Origin: Spirosoma sp. KCTC 42546 | Lineage (GTDB): Bacteria > Bacteroidota > Bacteroidia > Cytophagales > Spirosomataceae | Direction of reading: 5' to 3' | NCBI RefSeq assembly: GCF_006965485.1 | Contig: NZ_CP041360.1 | Location: 1,364,001 to 1,428,000, forward strand | DNA: 64,000 nt | Part shown: in pieces, positions 15,883 through 24,246 of the stretch | Layout of the letters: every line of letters begins with the position of its first letter | Numbering within the stretch: position 1 is the stretch's first letter | Made by a program: the position numbers and the translations under genes | Notes under the pieces: generated by a model | Databases searched by the model: none | Told to the model about the DNA's origin: nothing | What the model saw: only the letters and a program-made list of their open reading frames with translations

Positions 15883-15968
15883 ATCGTTTTTCTACAAACC
15901 GACCCCTCATCATTTTGGCTATTCTTGTCGCAATAGCTATTGTTTATTCCATTTTTGTCGGGATTTGA
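15879..15968 (+). CDS. 29-residue single-helix membrane peptide, coupled to the preceding gene
   Basis: The frame runs from ATG at 15879 to TGA at 15966-15968. After the polar start MNRFSTNRP, nearly all of the rest (LIILAILVAIAIVYSIFVGI) is one transmembrane helix. It overlaps the previous stop by the sequence ATGA. The paired small membrane genes could form a complex or a toxin-like unit. Both ideas are inference. Confidence 0.4.
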   Translation: MNRFSTNRPLIILAILVAIAIVYSIFVGI

Positions 15969-16825
15969 GGAAGATAATGATTCACGAAGTCGCTACTGCT
16001 TCGGGCGATTTTTAAACATCATTTGCGCAGGATGAATCCCAAATCACAGCGTATCAATATGCGGTTGATACGCTGGTGAACCGAAAAAAGTTAAGAGGTA
16101 AATCAGCTTCGTAACGCTCTTCAGGCTAAACAATGGTAACTCGACATAATCCAGAAGACGTATCCCAACTATGCTATTTGAGCTGATTAGCCAAGGATTT
16201 TGACTTATCAGCGGAATGGTTACTAACGGATAATAGACCCTATTCGCTAAACAGGTTACGCCCATCTATAGGTAAAAAATTAGCAATAAGCTTTATCCAC
16301 ATATACAGAGGGTTATTCACAATCATAATAAATTCTTTACATACTTCTCAGTCTACTCACCCTCAAAGCTCTCCCTGATAACCCTGTGATGTTTTCAGGC
16401 TGGTATATAGCCCGGAGACTGGTATATATAGGACACCAGCGCTTCTGAATAGAGTAGAATCCTCACTATGAATCCCCAGTTCCTGAGCTATCCGAATCAG
16501 CTACTTATTAGTCTGATTAGTGAGTTGTTTAAGTACCGCCCGCTTTTCTCTGACGCTCATGGATTCAATTATATGAAAAGTCACCACGGCGCTGGTCGCA
16601 CTGAAAAGTAAGGCGTAGTTTCAGCGACACTAGATTTGTCGTAGTTTTGTCAAACTATAGCGTAATAGTGGCTTGATAAGTAATTGTGGCAAGAGTAGGA
16701 GATGGCTTACAAAATCGCCTACAAAATGCTAGTCTTACTGCAAACCACTGCCATATAGTAGGTTGATAACGTGCTGATTTATTGAGTCATTAACAACTAA
16801 ACGACACTACTCTACTTCCCCTGCA
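15969..16825. other. 857-base intergenic stretch without a supported gene
   Basis: Apart from the stem-loop at 16047-16075 I see no convincing coding sequence. A 66-codon minus-strand frame at 16363-16560 contains one internal TAG and is not called. The stretch is richer in A/T than the flanking genes and directly precedes gcvT. It may be decayed sequence continuing the damaged zone that starts at 14.6 kb. Confidence 0.5.
16047..16075. terminator. Perfect 11-bp stem-loop after the small-gene cluster
   Basis: CAGCGTATCAA (16047-16057) pairs exactly with TTGATACGCTG (16065-16075) around a 7-base loop. It lies 79 bases after the 29-residue gene. There is no strong T-run, so termination is only likely. 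Confidence 0.5.
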
Positions 16826-17944
16826 ATGTCTGAACACACGACGCTTAAGCAAGTTCCTCTCCATCACATCCATCAGCAGTTAGGTGCTAAAATTGTGCCG
16901 TTTGCGGGCTTTGAGATGCCCGTTCGTTACTCATCCGACCTCGACGAACATAATACCGTCCGTAACGCGGTGGGTATTTTCGATGTCTCGCACATGGGCG
17001 AATTCATCCTCAAAGGCGAAGGGGCACTGGGCCTTATTCAGCGCGTGTCGGCCAATGATGCCAGCATTTTGTATGATGGCAAAGTGCAATATAGCTACCT
17101 GCCGAACGGCCGGGGTGGTATTGTTGATGACCTGCTGGTATATCGGATCAGTGAGCTTGAATATATGCTCGTGGTCAATGCCTCTAACATCGAAAAAGAC
17201 TGGAACTGGATTAGCCAGTATGTATCGGACTACGATCGTGATGGCGCACCACTATCCATGGTAAATGTCTCCGATGATATGTGCCTGTTTGCTGTGCAGG
17301 GGCCATTGGCTGCCAAGGCCTTACAGTCGCTCACCAAGGCCGACCTTGATTCGATGGAGTATTATACCTTCGAAAAAACCGATTTTGCCGGTTGTGCCAA
17401 TGTAATTGTATCAGCCACTGGCTATACGGGTGCGGGTGGTTTTGAGATCTATGTGTCCAATCACCAGGCTGAAGAGGTTTGGAATGCCATCGTAAAGGCT
17501 GGTGAGCCGTACGGCTTAAAACCTATTGGTCTGGGTGCACGCGATACATTACGCCTTGAAATGGGCTATAATCTGTATGGCAATGACATTACTGACGAAA
17601 CCTCGCCCATTGAAGCGGGCCTGGGCTGGGTCACTAAATTCACCCACGATTTCATTGATGCCGATCTATTAAAAGCCCAAAAAACGCAGGGTGTTCCCCG
17701 CAAATTGGTTGGCTTTGAATTAGTAGACCGGGGCGTTCCCCGCGGGCATTATGAATTAACGGATGCTCATGGAAACCAAATTGGCGAAGTAACGTCGGGA
17801 ACTCAATCGCCTACGCTGGGCAAAGGCGTTGGTCTGGGTTACGTTCAAACGGCCTTCAGCAAACCCGGTTCCGAAATCTTTGTCAAAGTCCGCGACCGGC
17901 TCTTAAAAGCCGTTGTTGTTAAACCTCCCTTCGTTAAAAAATAA
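16826..17944 (+). CDS. gcvT: Glycine cleavage system T protein (aminomethyltransferase)
   Basis: The 372-residue cytoplasmic enzyme transfers the methylene group from aminomethylated H protein to tetrahydrofolate, releasing ammonia. It starts typically with LKQVPLHHIHQQLGAKIVPF and AGFEMPVRYSS. The catalytic and folate-binding region NAVGIFDVSHMGEF, then GGIVDDLLVYR, ATGYTGAGGFEIYV, GLGARDTLRLEMGYNLYGND and the C-terminal barrel GEVTSGTQSPTLGKGVGLGY are all present. Length matches the family. The other glycine cleavage genes are not adjacent. The gene is followed by a nested inverted repeat and then the ComB-like gene. Confidence 0.95.
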   Translation: MSEHTTLKQVPLHHIHQQLGAKIVPFAGFEMPVRYSSDLDEHNTVRNAVGIFDVSHMGEFILKGEGALGLIQRVSANDASILYDGKVQYSYLPNGRGGIVDDLLVYRISELEYMLVVNASNIEKDWNWISQYVSDYDRDGAPLSMVNVSDDMCLFAVQGPLAAKALQSLTKADLDSMEYYTFEKTDFAGCANVIVSATGYTGAGGFEIYVSNHQAEEVWNAIVKAGEPYGLKPIGLGARDTLRLEMGYNLYGNDITDETSPIEAGLGWVTKFTHDFIDADLLKAQKTQGVPRKLVGFELVDRGVPRGHYELTDAHGNQIGEVTSGTQSPTLGKGVGLGYVQTAFSKPGSEIFVKVRDRLLKAVVVKPPFVKK

Positions 17945-17952
17945 TGGGTTTT

Positions 17953-18038
17953 TGTGGTGTCGGTTTCTCAAAACTGACACCTTCTATTATAAGTGTGTCG
18001 GTTTTGAGCGGTCCGTCGTTACGGAAACCGACACCACA
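17953..18038. repeat. Nested inverted repeat between gcvT and the ComB-like gene
   Basis: The outer arms 17953-17967 (TGTGGTGTCGGTTTC) and 18024-18038 pair perfectly. The inner arms 17967-17980 (CTCAAAACTGACAC) and 17995-18008 pair with one mismatch. The whole structure fills the gap between the two genes. Confidence 0.75.
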
Positions 18039-18048
18039 TTCAACCAAA

Positions 18049-18759
18049 ATGAAACAAATTGACGTTTGCTTTACCCCCGATTTATTACACCTGCACACCG
18101 TTGAAAATACCATTGTTGTGGTGGCCGACGTATTCCGGGCGACTTCGTGTATGGTAACTGCTTTTGCCTATGGCGTAAACAGTATTATTCCCGTTGCTAC
18201 CGTAGAAGAATGCCGGGATTGGCAGGAGCGAGGCTATCTAGCCGCTGCCGAACGAAATGCCCGTAAAGTGGATGGATTTGAGTTAGATAACTCGCCGTTT
18301 ACCTACATGGACGAGCGCATTCGGGGTGCAAACGTAGCTATGACCACTACAAATGGAACCCTGGCCATTACCAAATCAAGAGCTGCTGTAAAAGTATTGG
18401 TAGGGTCTTTCCTGAATTTAGATGCGATTGTTCGCTTCCTCAAAACGGACGGGTACGACGTGATGGTGCTTTGCGCAGGTTGGAAAGGACGTGTCAATCT
18501 GGAAGATACGCTCTTTGCGGGTGCCCTGGTGGATCGCCTAAAAGACAGTTATGCTATGGCTGAAGACAGTGCCATTATGGCCTGGCGGCTCTACGTACAG
18601 GGCAAAGATAATCTAATTGGCTACATGGCGAATGCGTCACACATCCGACGCTTACAACGGCTGGGTATTCAGAAAGACATTGCTTATTGTCTGCAACATG
18701 ATCTTTACGACGTAATTCCAGTCCTGAGGGGCAATGCGTTGGTAAATATGAGTGTATAA
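18049..18759 (+). CDS. 2-phosphosulfolactate phosphatase-like protein (ComB family)
   Basis: The 236-residue protein matches the ComB family, which removes phosphate from 2-phosphosulfolactate. Motifs are VVVADVFRATSCMVTAF near residue 24, TTTNGTLAITKS near 100, and LCAGWKGRVNLEDTLFAGAL near 145. ComB was described in archaeal coenzyme M synthesis, but bacterial members are widespread and their substrate is often uncertain; sulfonate metabolism is possible. The ATG at 18049 is chosen because the open frame back to 17944 would run through the inverted repeat and encode an unrelated leader. It converges on the acyl carrier protein gene, separated by a terminator. Confidence 0.8.
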   Translation: MKQIDVCFTPDLLHLHTVENTIVVVADVFRATSCMVTAFAYGVNSIIPVATVEECRDWQERGYLAAAERNARKVDGFELDNSPFTYMDERIRGANVAMTTTNGTLAITKSRAAVKVLVGSFLNLDAIVRFLKTDGYDVMVLCAGWKGRVNLEDTLFAGALVDRLKDSYAMAEDSAIMAWRLYVQGKDNLIGYMANASHIRRLQRLGIQKDIAYCLQHDLYDVIPVLRGNALVNMSV

Positions 18760-18760
18760 C

Positions 18761-18796
18761 AAAAAAGTCCCGAAATCAGCTTTCGGGACTTTTTTT
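18761..18796. terminator. Bidirectional intrinsic terminator
   Basis: AAAAAAGTCCCGAAA and TTTCGGGACTTTTTTT form a short GC-rich stem flanked by A and T runs on both sides, between convergent genes ending at 18759 and 18800. Confidence 0.92.
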
Positions 18797-18799
18797 AGT

Positions 18800-19078
18800 T
18801 TAAACCACGGCCTGTTCTGCTTCCAGATAATCCAGAACACCTTTCATGGTTGTCAGTTTTTCATAATCTTCGTCGGGAATTCGAATTCCGAATGCCTGTT
18901 CAAGTTGCATAATCAGATCAACCGTATCGAGGCTATCCATACCCAAATCGCGCGAGAAATGAGTTTGGTCAGTGATGGCAGTTTCCTGTATGCCAAAGTC
19001 TTTCAGAATCTCAATAACTCGCTCTTTCATAATACGATCGTTGTTTTGCAACCTGTTGTCTGTATGTATAGAAGCCAT
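18800..19078 (-). CDS. Acyl carrier protein
   Basis: The 92-residue protein has the acyl-carrier fold, with the phosphopantetheine serine in RDLGMDSLDTVDLIMQLEQA followed by FGIRIPDEDYEKLTTMKGVL. The N-terminal extension MASIHTDNRLQNNDRI before the core is longer than in E. coli AcpP. An internal ATG at MKERVIEIL (19030) is an alternative start that gives a canonical 76-residue ACP. No fatty-acid synthesis gene is adjacent, so it may be the general or an accessory ACP. Confidence 0.88.
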   Translation of the reverse strand: MASIHTDNRLQNNDRIMKERVIEILKDFGIQETAITDQTHFSRDLGMDSLDTVDLIMQLEQAFGIRIPDEDYEKLTTMKGVLDYLEAEQAVV

Positions 19079-19260
19079 TTTTTGCGCGATTTAGTATGTC
19101 TCTGACCGATTTCTTAACAATTTTTAGGGAACGGTTTACGTAAATGGGCAATATAAAATGAACGAAGCATAATGACTACTGCTTAAAAATCAGGCCATTC
19201 ATCGTTATCAATTACACATTATTCATTATTCATTCATTTACGAACACTGGGAAGTTGGTA

Positions 19261-20595
19261 TCAAAACAAAGGCTCCCCCAGCAACCGCTTCAGTTCTAAC
19301 TGATTTAACATCAGTTGATATTGGAAATTCAATCGACCCAGCTCGGCTTCTTCTACGCCTGTTTCGGCACTTTGTAACTCAACATTCGTGATGACTCCAT
19401 TCCGCAGGCGGGCGTTGGCAATCTGAAGAGCTTTCTGAGACTGCTCTACCTGCGTTTCGAGGTTGGCCAGACGAGTCTGGTTGCTCCGAATATCGGCGTT
19501 GAGTTGGGCAATGCTTTGGCGAACCTGCGCATTGGCATTCTCAACTGCGTATTGACTCGCACTCAGGTTGAGCTGAGCAGCCTGATTCTGTAATTGATAC
19601 CGCTTCCCGGAATAAATCGGCACCGTTAGTGATACGCCAGCGGCAATATTAAATTTCGGCGTGTTGATTTCGGGAAGATACCCATTTCGGAAACCGGCTG
19701 ATCCCGAAAAGCTAAGGTTGGGTCGATTGCCCAAATTGTTCACCAATACATCCGTTTCGGCCTGCCGAACACGATCCTGAGCCAATTGTACATCTTTGTT
19801 ACCTGCCAATGCCGACTGCGTATCGTTAGCCAGCGTAAAAGCCTGCGTAGGCGTACGGCCCGACATCGCTTCCAGCGTAAACTGTTCAACGGCACGGCTA
19901 ATATCTGGGTTTGGGTTCCCCGTTAGGTAGGTCAGAACGGCCAGTTGTCGTTCCAGTTGGTTCTGAATCTCAATCTTACGATTCTGGGCTACTTTCACCC
20001 GAACCTGTTGCGTAAGCACGTCATATTGGAGCGCATCGCCGTTTTGGAGTCGTGTGGCTAGCAAGCGTACGTTGGCACCGGCCGTTCGGATAACAGAATC
20101 CTGTACCGTTAAACTCCGCTGTAAAAAACCAACGCCATAATAAGCTGCGGCCACCTGATAAGCCAGGGACTGCTGTGTGATTTCCAGACTTCGGCGCAAT
20201 AGCTGAACGTTATCAGTAGCCTGTCGAACGGAAGCATTTGTTCGGCCCCAGTCATAAATCGTCTGACCAACAGCAACGTTAGCATTAACATTATGATTGG
20301 GCTGAAACTGAATAGTCCGATTGACCCCATCGACCGGAAGCGTGGCCTGCGCTACAGGAGTTACGTATTGATAGGATGCATTGCCAGAAACGTTTGGTTT
20401 CATGGCTGTACGCGCAATATCGACCCGCAGCTCATTGGCCTGAACCTGTTGTTGTTGCTGTTTCAACACCGGATAATTTGCGTTGGCCTGTTGAACCAGT
20501 GCCCTCAAATCGTCGGGAAGTTGCGCTGGCTGATTCTGAGCCTGAATGGCTCCCGCTATCAGCAGTGCAGTTATTGTTAGTAGTTTGGAAGTCAT
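19261..20595 (-). CDS. TolC-family outer membrane efflux protein
   Basis: The 444-residue protein has a signal peptide (MTSKLLTITALLIAGAIQAQ) followed by two OEP repeats of long alpha-hairpins, with the characteristic pattern NANYPVLKQQQQQVQANEL, YNDWGRTN-like VGQTIYDWGRTNASVRQA and LTVPIYSGKRYQLQNQAA. The end LRNGVITNVELQSAETGVEE is typical of TolC/NodT-like proteins. It should form the outer-membrane duct of a tripartite pump with the MFS and HlyD proteins encoded directly upstream on the same strand (order HlyD, MFS, TolC). The gap to the MFS gene is 66 bases and carries a short inverted repeat at 20616-20653. Confidence 0.9.
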   Translation of the reverse strand: MTSKLLTITALLIAGAIQAQNQPAQLPDDLRALVQQANANYPVLKQQQQQVQANELRVDIARTAMKPNVSGNASYQYVTPVAQATLPVDGVNRTIQFQPNHNVNANVAVGQTIYDWGRTNASVRQATDNVQLLRRSLEITQQSLAYQVAAAYYGVGFLQRSLTVQDSVIRTAGANVRLLATRLQNGDALQYDVLTQQVRVKVAQNRKIEIQNQLERQLAVLTYLTGNPNPDISRAVEQFTLEAMSGRTPTQAFTLANDTQSALAGNKDVQLAQDRVRQAETDVLVNNLGNRPNLSFSGSAGFRNGYLPEINTPKFNIAAGVSLTVPIYSGKRYQLQNQAAQLNLSASQYAVENANAQVRQSIAQLNADIRSNQTRLANLETQVEQSQKALQIANARLRNGVITNVELQSAETGVEEAELGRLNFQYQLMLNQLELKRLLGEPLF

Positions 20596-20615
20596 AGTTG
20601 AAGGAGTTGTCGGTA

Positions 20616-20653
20616 TTCAGTTTATGGTCACTCACCGTAAGCCATAAACTGAA
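20616..20653. repeat. Short inverted repeat, GTTTACGG/CAGTTTATGG class
   Basis: TTCAGTTTATGG (20616-20627) pairs perfectly with CCATAAACTGAA (20642-20653). Similar arms (CAGTTTACGG) build the larger palindrome at 34816-34891. Confidence 0.6.
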
Positions 20654-20661
20654 CACGGCGA

Positions 20662-22275
20662 TTAGTGTGCTGAATCGGCAATGGCTTTGGCCGTAGCTGC
20701 ATCCATTTTCTTCTGCTTTAATAAGAATAGCAACGGGAACGAGACCACGAAAAACAAACCCGCCAATTTGAAGGTATCCAGATAGGAAAGCATTAGCGCC
20801 TGCCTTGAAATGATCAGATCTAGGTTTTTGTAGGCTCCTGTTGCCGCATCAAATGCGTTAACACCCTTGGCAATCAATGCCTGTGTCATGGCGGTTACGC
20901 GTTCCGTTGTCAATAGATCGCCAGGCTGTAGATTCGAAACAAGGTCGCCCCGGTGAACGGCCACACGTTGCGTTACATACGTATTGGTGATAGCAACTCC
21001 GAAGGCCCCACCAACCTGACGCATCATGTTTACGATAGCGATACCGGTTGGTAATTGGCGGGGCTCCAATGTTGAAACCGATTGGTTAATGAGCGGAACG
21101 TTCACAAATGCCAGACCAACCCCCCGAATTGTAAGCGCCATAATGAAGTTTCCATTGGAGGCATTCATATCATAGGTCGACATCAGGAAGCAAAAGGTGG
21201 CAAAGGCTACGTACCCCAGTGCCACGGCCAGCCTTGGCGATACGCCTTTGGCCAGTAATCGGCCAACCAGCGCAAACATGGGGAGCATGATTAAACCGCC
21301 AGGTACCAGAAGCTTACCCGTCTGGGTCGCGGTTAACCCCACAATACGCTGGGCAAAGAGTGGATACAACAAGACTGAAGTAAACAAGCCATAACCAATA
21401 ACGACCATCAAAATTGATCCAACTGCCAGGTTCCGGTTTTTCATGGCCCGGAGATCTACTACGGGATCTTTGCTCCCCCTGAGTTCCCACCAGATGAAGA
21501 GTGGAATGGCAACGACAGCGGCCATTGTCAGCCACAGGATTACTTTACTATCGAACCAATCGTCAGCTTCGCCCCGCTCCAGTACATACTGCAAACTCCC
21601 GATGCCAACGGCCAGCAGCAGAATGCCAATCTGGTCAATCTGAATGCTTTTTCGGTCAATATTTTTTTCATCTTCCTTCTTGTCTATATAAGCCAGACTC
21701 AGGAAAACGGCTACAATACCAATTGGGACGTTGATGTAAAACATCCAGCTCCAATGGTAATTGTCGATAATAAAACCACCCAGTGTAGGACCAAGGGTAG
21801 GGCCGAGCACAATACCCATACCGAACAAGGCCGATGCCAAAGGCCGTTGTGAAGGCGGAAACGCATCGAACATCAATCCCTGTGAGGTCGACAGAAGTGC
21901 TCCACCGCCAATTCCCTGCAGGAATCGGAAGCCTACAAGTACCCACAAATTATCCGCGAAACCACAGCCGTAGGAAGCAATGGTGAATAAGATAATAGAT
22001 CCGATATAATAGTTCTTGCGGCCAAAATACCGTTGTAAAAAGCCGGTCATCGGTATCACAATGACGTTGGCAATGGCGTAGGCCGTTACTACCCAGGCTA
22101 CATCTTCGATCGTGACACCGAGGTTCCCGGCAATGTCGGTCAGGCCGACGTTCACGATAGACGTATCAATTAATTCAATAATGGCCGCCGAGATGGCTGT
22201 TACTACGATAATCCACCGTTTAAATCCGGTTGGATACGTCGCCTGCATCGGAGGAGCCAATGTTTGAGTTGCCAT
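20662..22275 (-). CDS. DHA2-family MFS multidrug efflux transporter (EmrB/QacA type)
   Basis: The 537-residue protein has about 14 hydrophobic segments. DHA2 hallmarks are FIELIDTSIVNVGL-like AIIELIDTSIVNVGLTDIAG in the first helix, ITGFLQRYFGRKN-like GFLQRYFGRKNYYIG, GFRFLQGIGGGALL and GMGIVLGPTLGPTLGGFI. It likely exports drugs or toxic compounds with proton antiport. The start at 22275 (MATQTLAPPM) is chosen over the upstream ATG at 22338 because the upstream segment lies within the inverted repeat at 22281-22375. It forms one operon with HlyD and TolC. Confidence 0.92.
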   Translation of the reverse strand: MATQTLAPPMQATYPTGFKRWIIVVTAISAAIIELIDTSIVNVGLTDIAGNLGVTIEDVAWVVTAYAIANVIVIPMTGFLQRYFGRKNYYIGSIILFTIASYGCGFADNLWVLVGFRFLQGIGGGALLSTSQGLMFDAFPPSQRPLASALFGMGIVLGPTLGPTLGGFIIDNYHWSWMFYINVPIGIVAVFLSLAYIDKKEDEKNIDRKSIQIDQIGILLLAVGIGSLQYVLERGEADDWFDSKVILWLTMAAVVAIPLFIWWELRGSKDPVVDLRAMKNRNLAVGSILMVVIGYGLFTSVLLYPLFAQRIVGLTATQTGKLLVPGGLIMLPMFALVGRLLAKGVSPRLAVALGYVAFATFCFLMSTYDMNASNGNFIMALTIRGVGLAFVNVPLINQSVSTLEPRQLPTGIAIVNMMRQVGGAFGVAITNTYVTQRVAVHRGDLVSNLQPGDLLTTERVTAMTQALIAKGVNAFDAATGAYKNLDLIISRQALMLSYLDTFKLAGLFFVVSFPLLFLLKQKKMDAATAKAIADSAH

Positions 22276-22280
22276 AATGT

Positions 22281-22375
22281 AAGGAGGAGAAGGGAGGAAG
22301 AGGAGGAGAGGAAAAAAGGATAAGAGCGTGATGCGCACTTTCGTCCTTTATTACCTCTCCTTCCTTTCCTCCTTT
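22281..22375. repeat. Inverted repeat, AGGAGGAG class, in the efflux operon
   Basis: The purine-rich arm 22281-22319 (contains AAGGAGGAGAAGGGAGGAAG) pairs imperfectly with the pyrimidine-rich arm 22344-22375 (CCTCTCCTTCCTTTCCTCC). It lies between the HlyD stop and the MFS start and so is inside the operon. The same arm class occurs at 47757 and 49412. Confidence 0.65.
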
Positions 22376-22376
22376 T

Positions 22377-23495
22377 TTAGTTTGCTACCCGAACTTCAGC
22401 GTCTACGCTGAGACCCGCCCGCAGTTGATTTTTGTATTTTTCCGGGTTCAGAATCTCGATCTTTACCGGAACCCGTTGCGTGATTTTTACAAAGTTACCC
22501 GACGCATTATCCGCAGGCAGTAAGGCGAAGCGGGCACCTGTAGCGTCGGAAAGAGAAGCTACGCGACCTTTGATATCGAGGTCAGGGTAGGCATCTAACT
22601 TAATGTCAACTTGTTGGCCGAGCTGCATTTTCTCCAGCTGGGTTTCCTTGAAATTGGCAACGACCCAGAATGTTGAATCCGCAACGATCGTGAACAGATT
22701 CTGTCCAGGCTGCACGTACTGACCAACCACTACGTTTTTACGACCAATTTTACCAGCAATCGGAGCGGCAAGCCGGGCATAACCCACTTTCAGCTTGGCG
22801 CTTTCGATAACCGCCTGTTTTACTTTCAATACCGCCTGAATTTTCTGGATGTTGGCCTGCGCTTTGGCAATACCAGCCTGTGCTACACCTTCCGACGTTT
22901 TGGCGAGATTAATTTGCTCCACATTCGCAGTATACTGTCCAGCCTGTACGTCTACATTATTCTGCGAATCCTCCAGTTGCTTTCTGGTCAGCGATTGTTC
23001 TTTATAAAGATTCTGGTCGCGCTGTAAATCCTGCTGAGCTTTGTTCCGTCGGATCGCCTGCACCTGTGCATTCGACTGAGCAACCCGGGCGTTCTGCGCT
23101 ACATTGCGGGCAGTAGCCTGTGCGTTTTGCAGATCGGCACGGGCGTTTTCAAGATCGGCCAGCGATTGCTGATAGTCCGCTTCTGCCTGTGCCAGTGCTA
23201 CATCGTATTCCTGCGGGTCAATCGTCACCAGGGGTTGACCTTGTTTTACATTCGCGTAATCATCCACATTAACGGATGTTACATAACCGGCTACACGAGC
23301 CAGTACCGGGGCCGAGTTGCCTTCAATCTGGGCATTATCGGTTGTTTCATATTGCTGGCTGTGGCGGAATGCCTGATAGCCAAAATAACCTCCTACAATA
23401 AGAACGAGGCCTATAATAATACGCGGCAAGTACGTACTTAATCCGCTTTTTTCTTCGGTAGTTGTTTCCATTCGGGTTGCCGTTGTTGTTGCCAT
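22377..23495 (-). CDS. HlyD/EmrA-type membrane fusion protein
   Basis: The 372-residue periplasmic adaptor has an N-terminal transmembrane anchor (LPRIIIGLVLIVGGYFGYQAF near 25-45). Next come the HlyD biotinyl-lipoyl half NAQIEGNSAPVLARVAGYV and VDDYANVKQGQPLVTIDP, a long coiled coil rich in Gln, Ala and Asn (about 85-225), and the returning lipoyl half AAPIAGKIGRKNVVVGQYVQ with barrel GQQVDIKLDAYPD. It links the inner-membrane MFS pump to TolC. As the first gene of the operon it faces the divergent MarR gene across a 170-base operator region. Confidence 0.9.
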   Translation of the reverse strand: MATTTATRMETTTEEKSGLSTYLPRIIIGLVLIVGGYFGYQAFRHSQQYETTDNAQIEGNSAPVLARVAGYVTSVNVDDYANVKQGQPLVTIDPQEYDVALAQAEADYQQSLADLENARADLQNAQATARNVAQNARVAQSNAQVQAIRRNKAQQDLQRDQNLYKEQSLTRKQLEDSQNNVDVQAGQYTANVEQINLAKTSEGVAQAGIAKAQANIQKIQAVLKVKQAVIESAKLKVGYARLAAPIAGKIGRKNVVVGQYVQPGQNLFTIVADSTFWVVANFKETQLEKMQLGQQVDIKLDAYPDLDIKGRVASLSDATGARFALLPADNASGNFVKITQRVPVKIEILNPEKYKNQLRAGLSVDAEVRVAN

Positions 23496-23540
23496 GATCT
23501 TTGTTCCGCTAGCGGTTATTTATTCATCGTGAACAAATCA

Positions 23541-23618
23541 TATAGTCAACTTGTTTGACTATTGATGTGCAAAAGTAAACCAGGTTGACTATAAAGTCAA
23601 GAAGGTTGACTATATTTG
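23541..23618. promoter_or_regulatory. MarR operators and overlapping promoter between efflux operon and marR-like gene
   Basis: Three related sites occur: 23541-23562 (TATAGTCAA...TTTGACTAT), 23585-23600 (TTGACTATAAAGTCAA, a perfect 6-base-arm palindrome), and a half-site TTGACTAT at 23606-23613. The half-site overlaps TATATTTG at 23611-23618, which matches the Bacteroidota -7 box for the rightward gene. Repressor bound here would block both divergent promoters. The sites are seen directly; binding is inferred. Confidence 0.7.
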
Positions 23619-23665
23619 TACAAAATTTAGTGTGAAATTGTTTCATACTTTTTTAATTTGGATTC

Positions 23666-24157
23666 ATGAACGTGGAAACAGATAAAAATTCCTTTGATTT
23701 TGACCAGTATCGGGCCATACGTGATCGATCAATCGGTCGTTTGTTCTGGCGTCTAAAACGATTTACCACTGTCTTTATTGAGCCGCGCCTACATGCGCTT
23801 GGCTATACTGATTTTAAAATGAGTTACCTCATGTTCCTATCGAATATAGAAGAAGGGGGAACAACAAATAATGAGTTAGCGAAGCGAGCCTGTGTAACCA
23901 AGCAGATGATGAGTAAGATCGTTGGTCTGCTTGAAGACCAAGGTTATATCTATACGAAGAAGAACCCGAACGACTCCCGTTCGAGTATCATTTTCCTGAA
24001 TGATCGGGGAAAAGAATTATTCATGGCCCTGAAAGGCTGCATGCAGGAGGCTCGTAATAAATTTGATGATATTATTGGCCACGAGCGAATGGATCAGGTT
24101 ATTGATACCATGGTGGAACTCGTCAATAAACTGGAAAACGAAGAGAAAGAAGTATGA
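23666..24157 (+). CDS. MarR family transcriptional regulator of the efflux operon
   Basis: The 163-residue winged-helix repressor has its recognition region in EGGTTNNELAKRACVTKQMM and the wing YTKKNPNDSRSSIIFLNDRGK near residues 95-115. The D.R and LxxRG pattern is typical of MarR. It is divergent from the HlyD-MFS-TolC operon, and the intergenic region carries TTGACTAT palindromes. This is the classic layout of an autoregulated drug-responsive repressor. The inducer is unknown. A terminator-like stem follows the stop at once. Confidence 0.9.
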   Translation: MNVETDKNSFDFDQYRAIRDRSIGRLFWRLKRFTTVFIEPRLHALGYTDFKMSYLMFLSNIEEGGTTNNELAKRACVTKQMMSKIVGLLEDQGYIYTKKNPNDSRSSIIFLNDRGKELFMALKGCMQEARNKFDDIIGHERMDQVIDTMVELVNKLENEEKEV

Positions 24158-24212
24158 TATAGTAGGTATCAAATAGGATGTATTGCTTTCGCATGCGACC
24201 TGCTATATCATA
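24153..24212. terminator. Stem-loop after the marR-like gene
   Basis: TATGATATAGTAGGT (24153-24167) pairs with ACCTGCTATATCATA (24198-24212) with one mismatch, across the stop codon of the regulator. It separates it from the convergent DedA gene. Confidence 0.65.
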
Positions 24213-24246
24213 TACCCTACTGCATGGGCGGCCCCGATCATACATC

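Noticed and set aside
16363..16560. Minus-strand frame of 66 codons with one internal TAG
   Set aside because: Without the TAG it reads as a plausible small protein, but there is no recognised family, no ribosome site and the frame is broken. It could be a chance frame.
17944..18048. Extension of the ComB-like frame to an ATG at 17944
   Set aside because: It overlaps the gcvT stop and runs through a nested inverted repeat; family homology starts at 18049.
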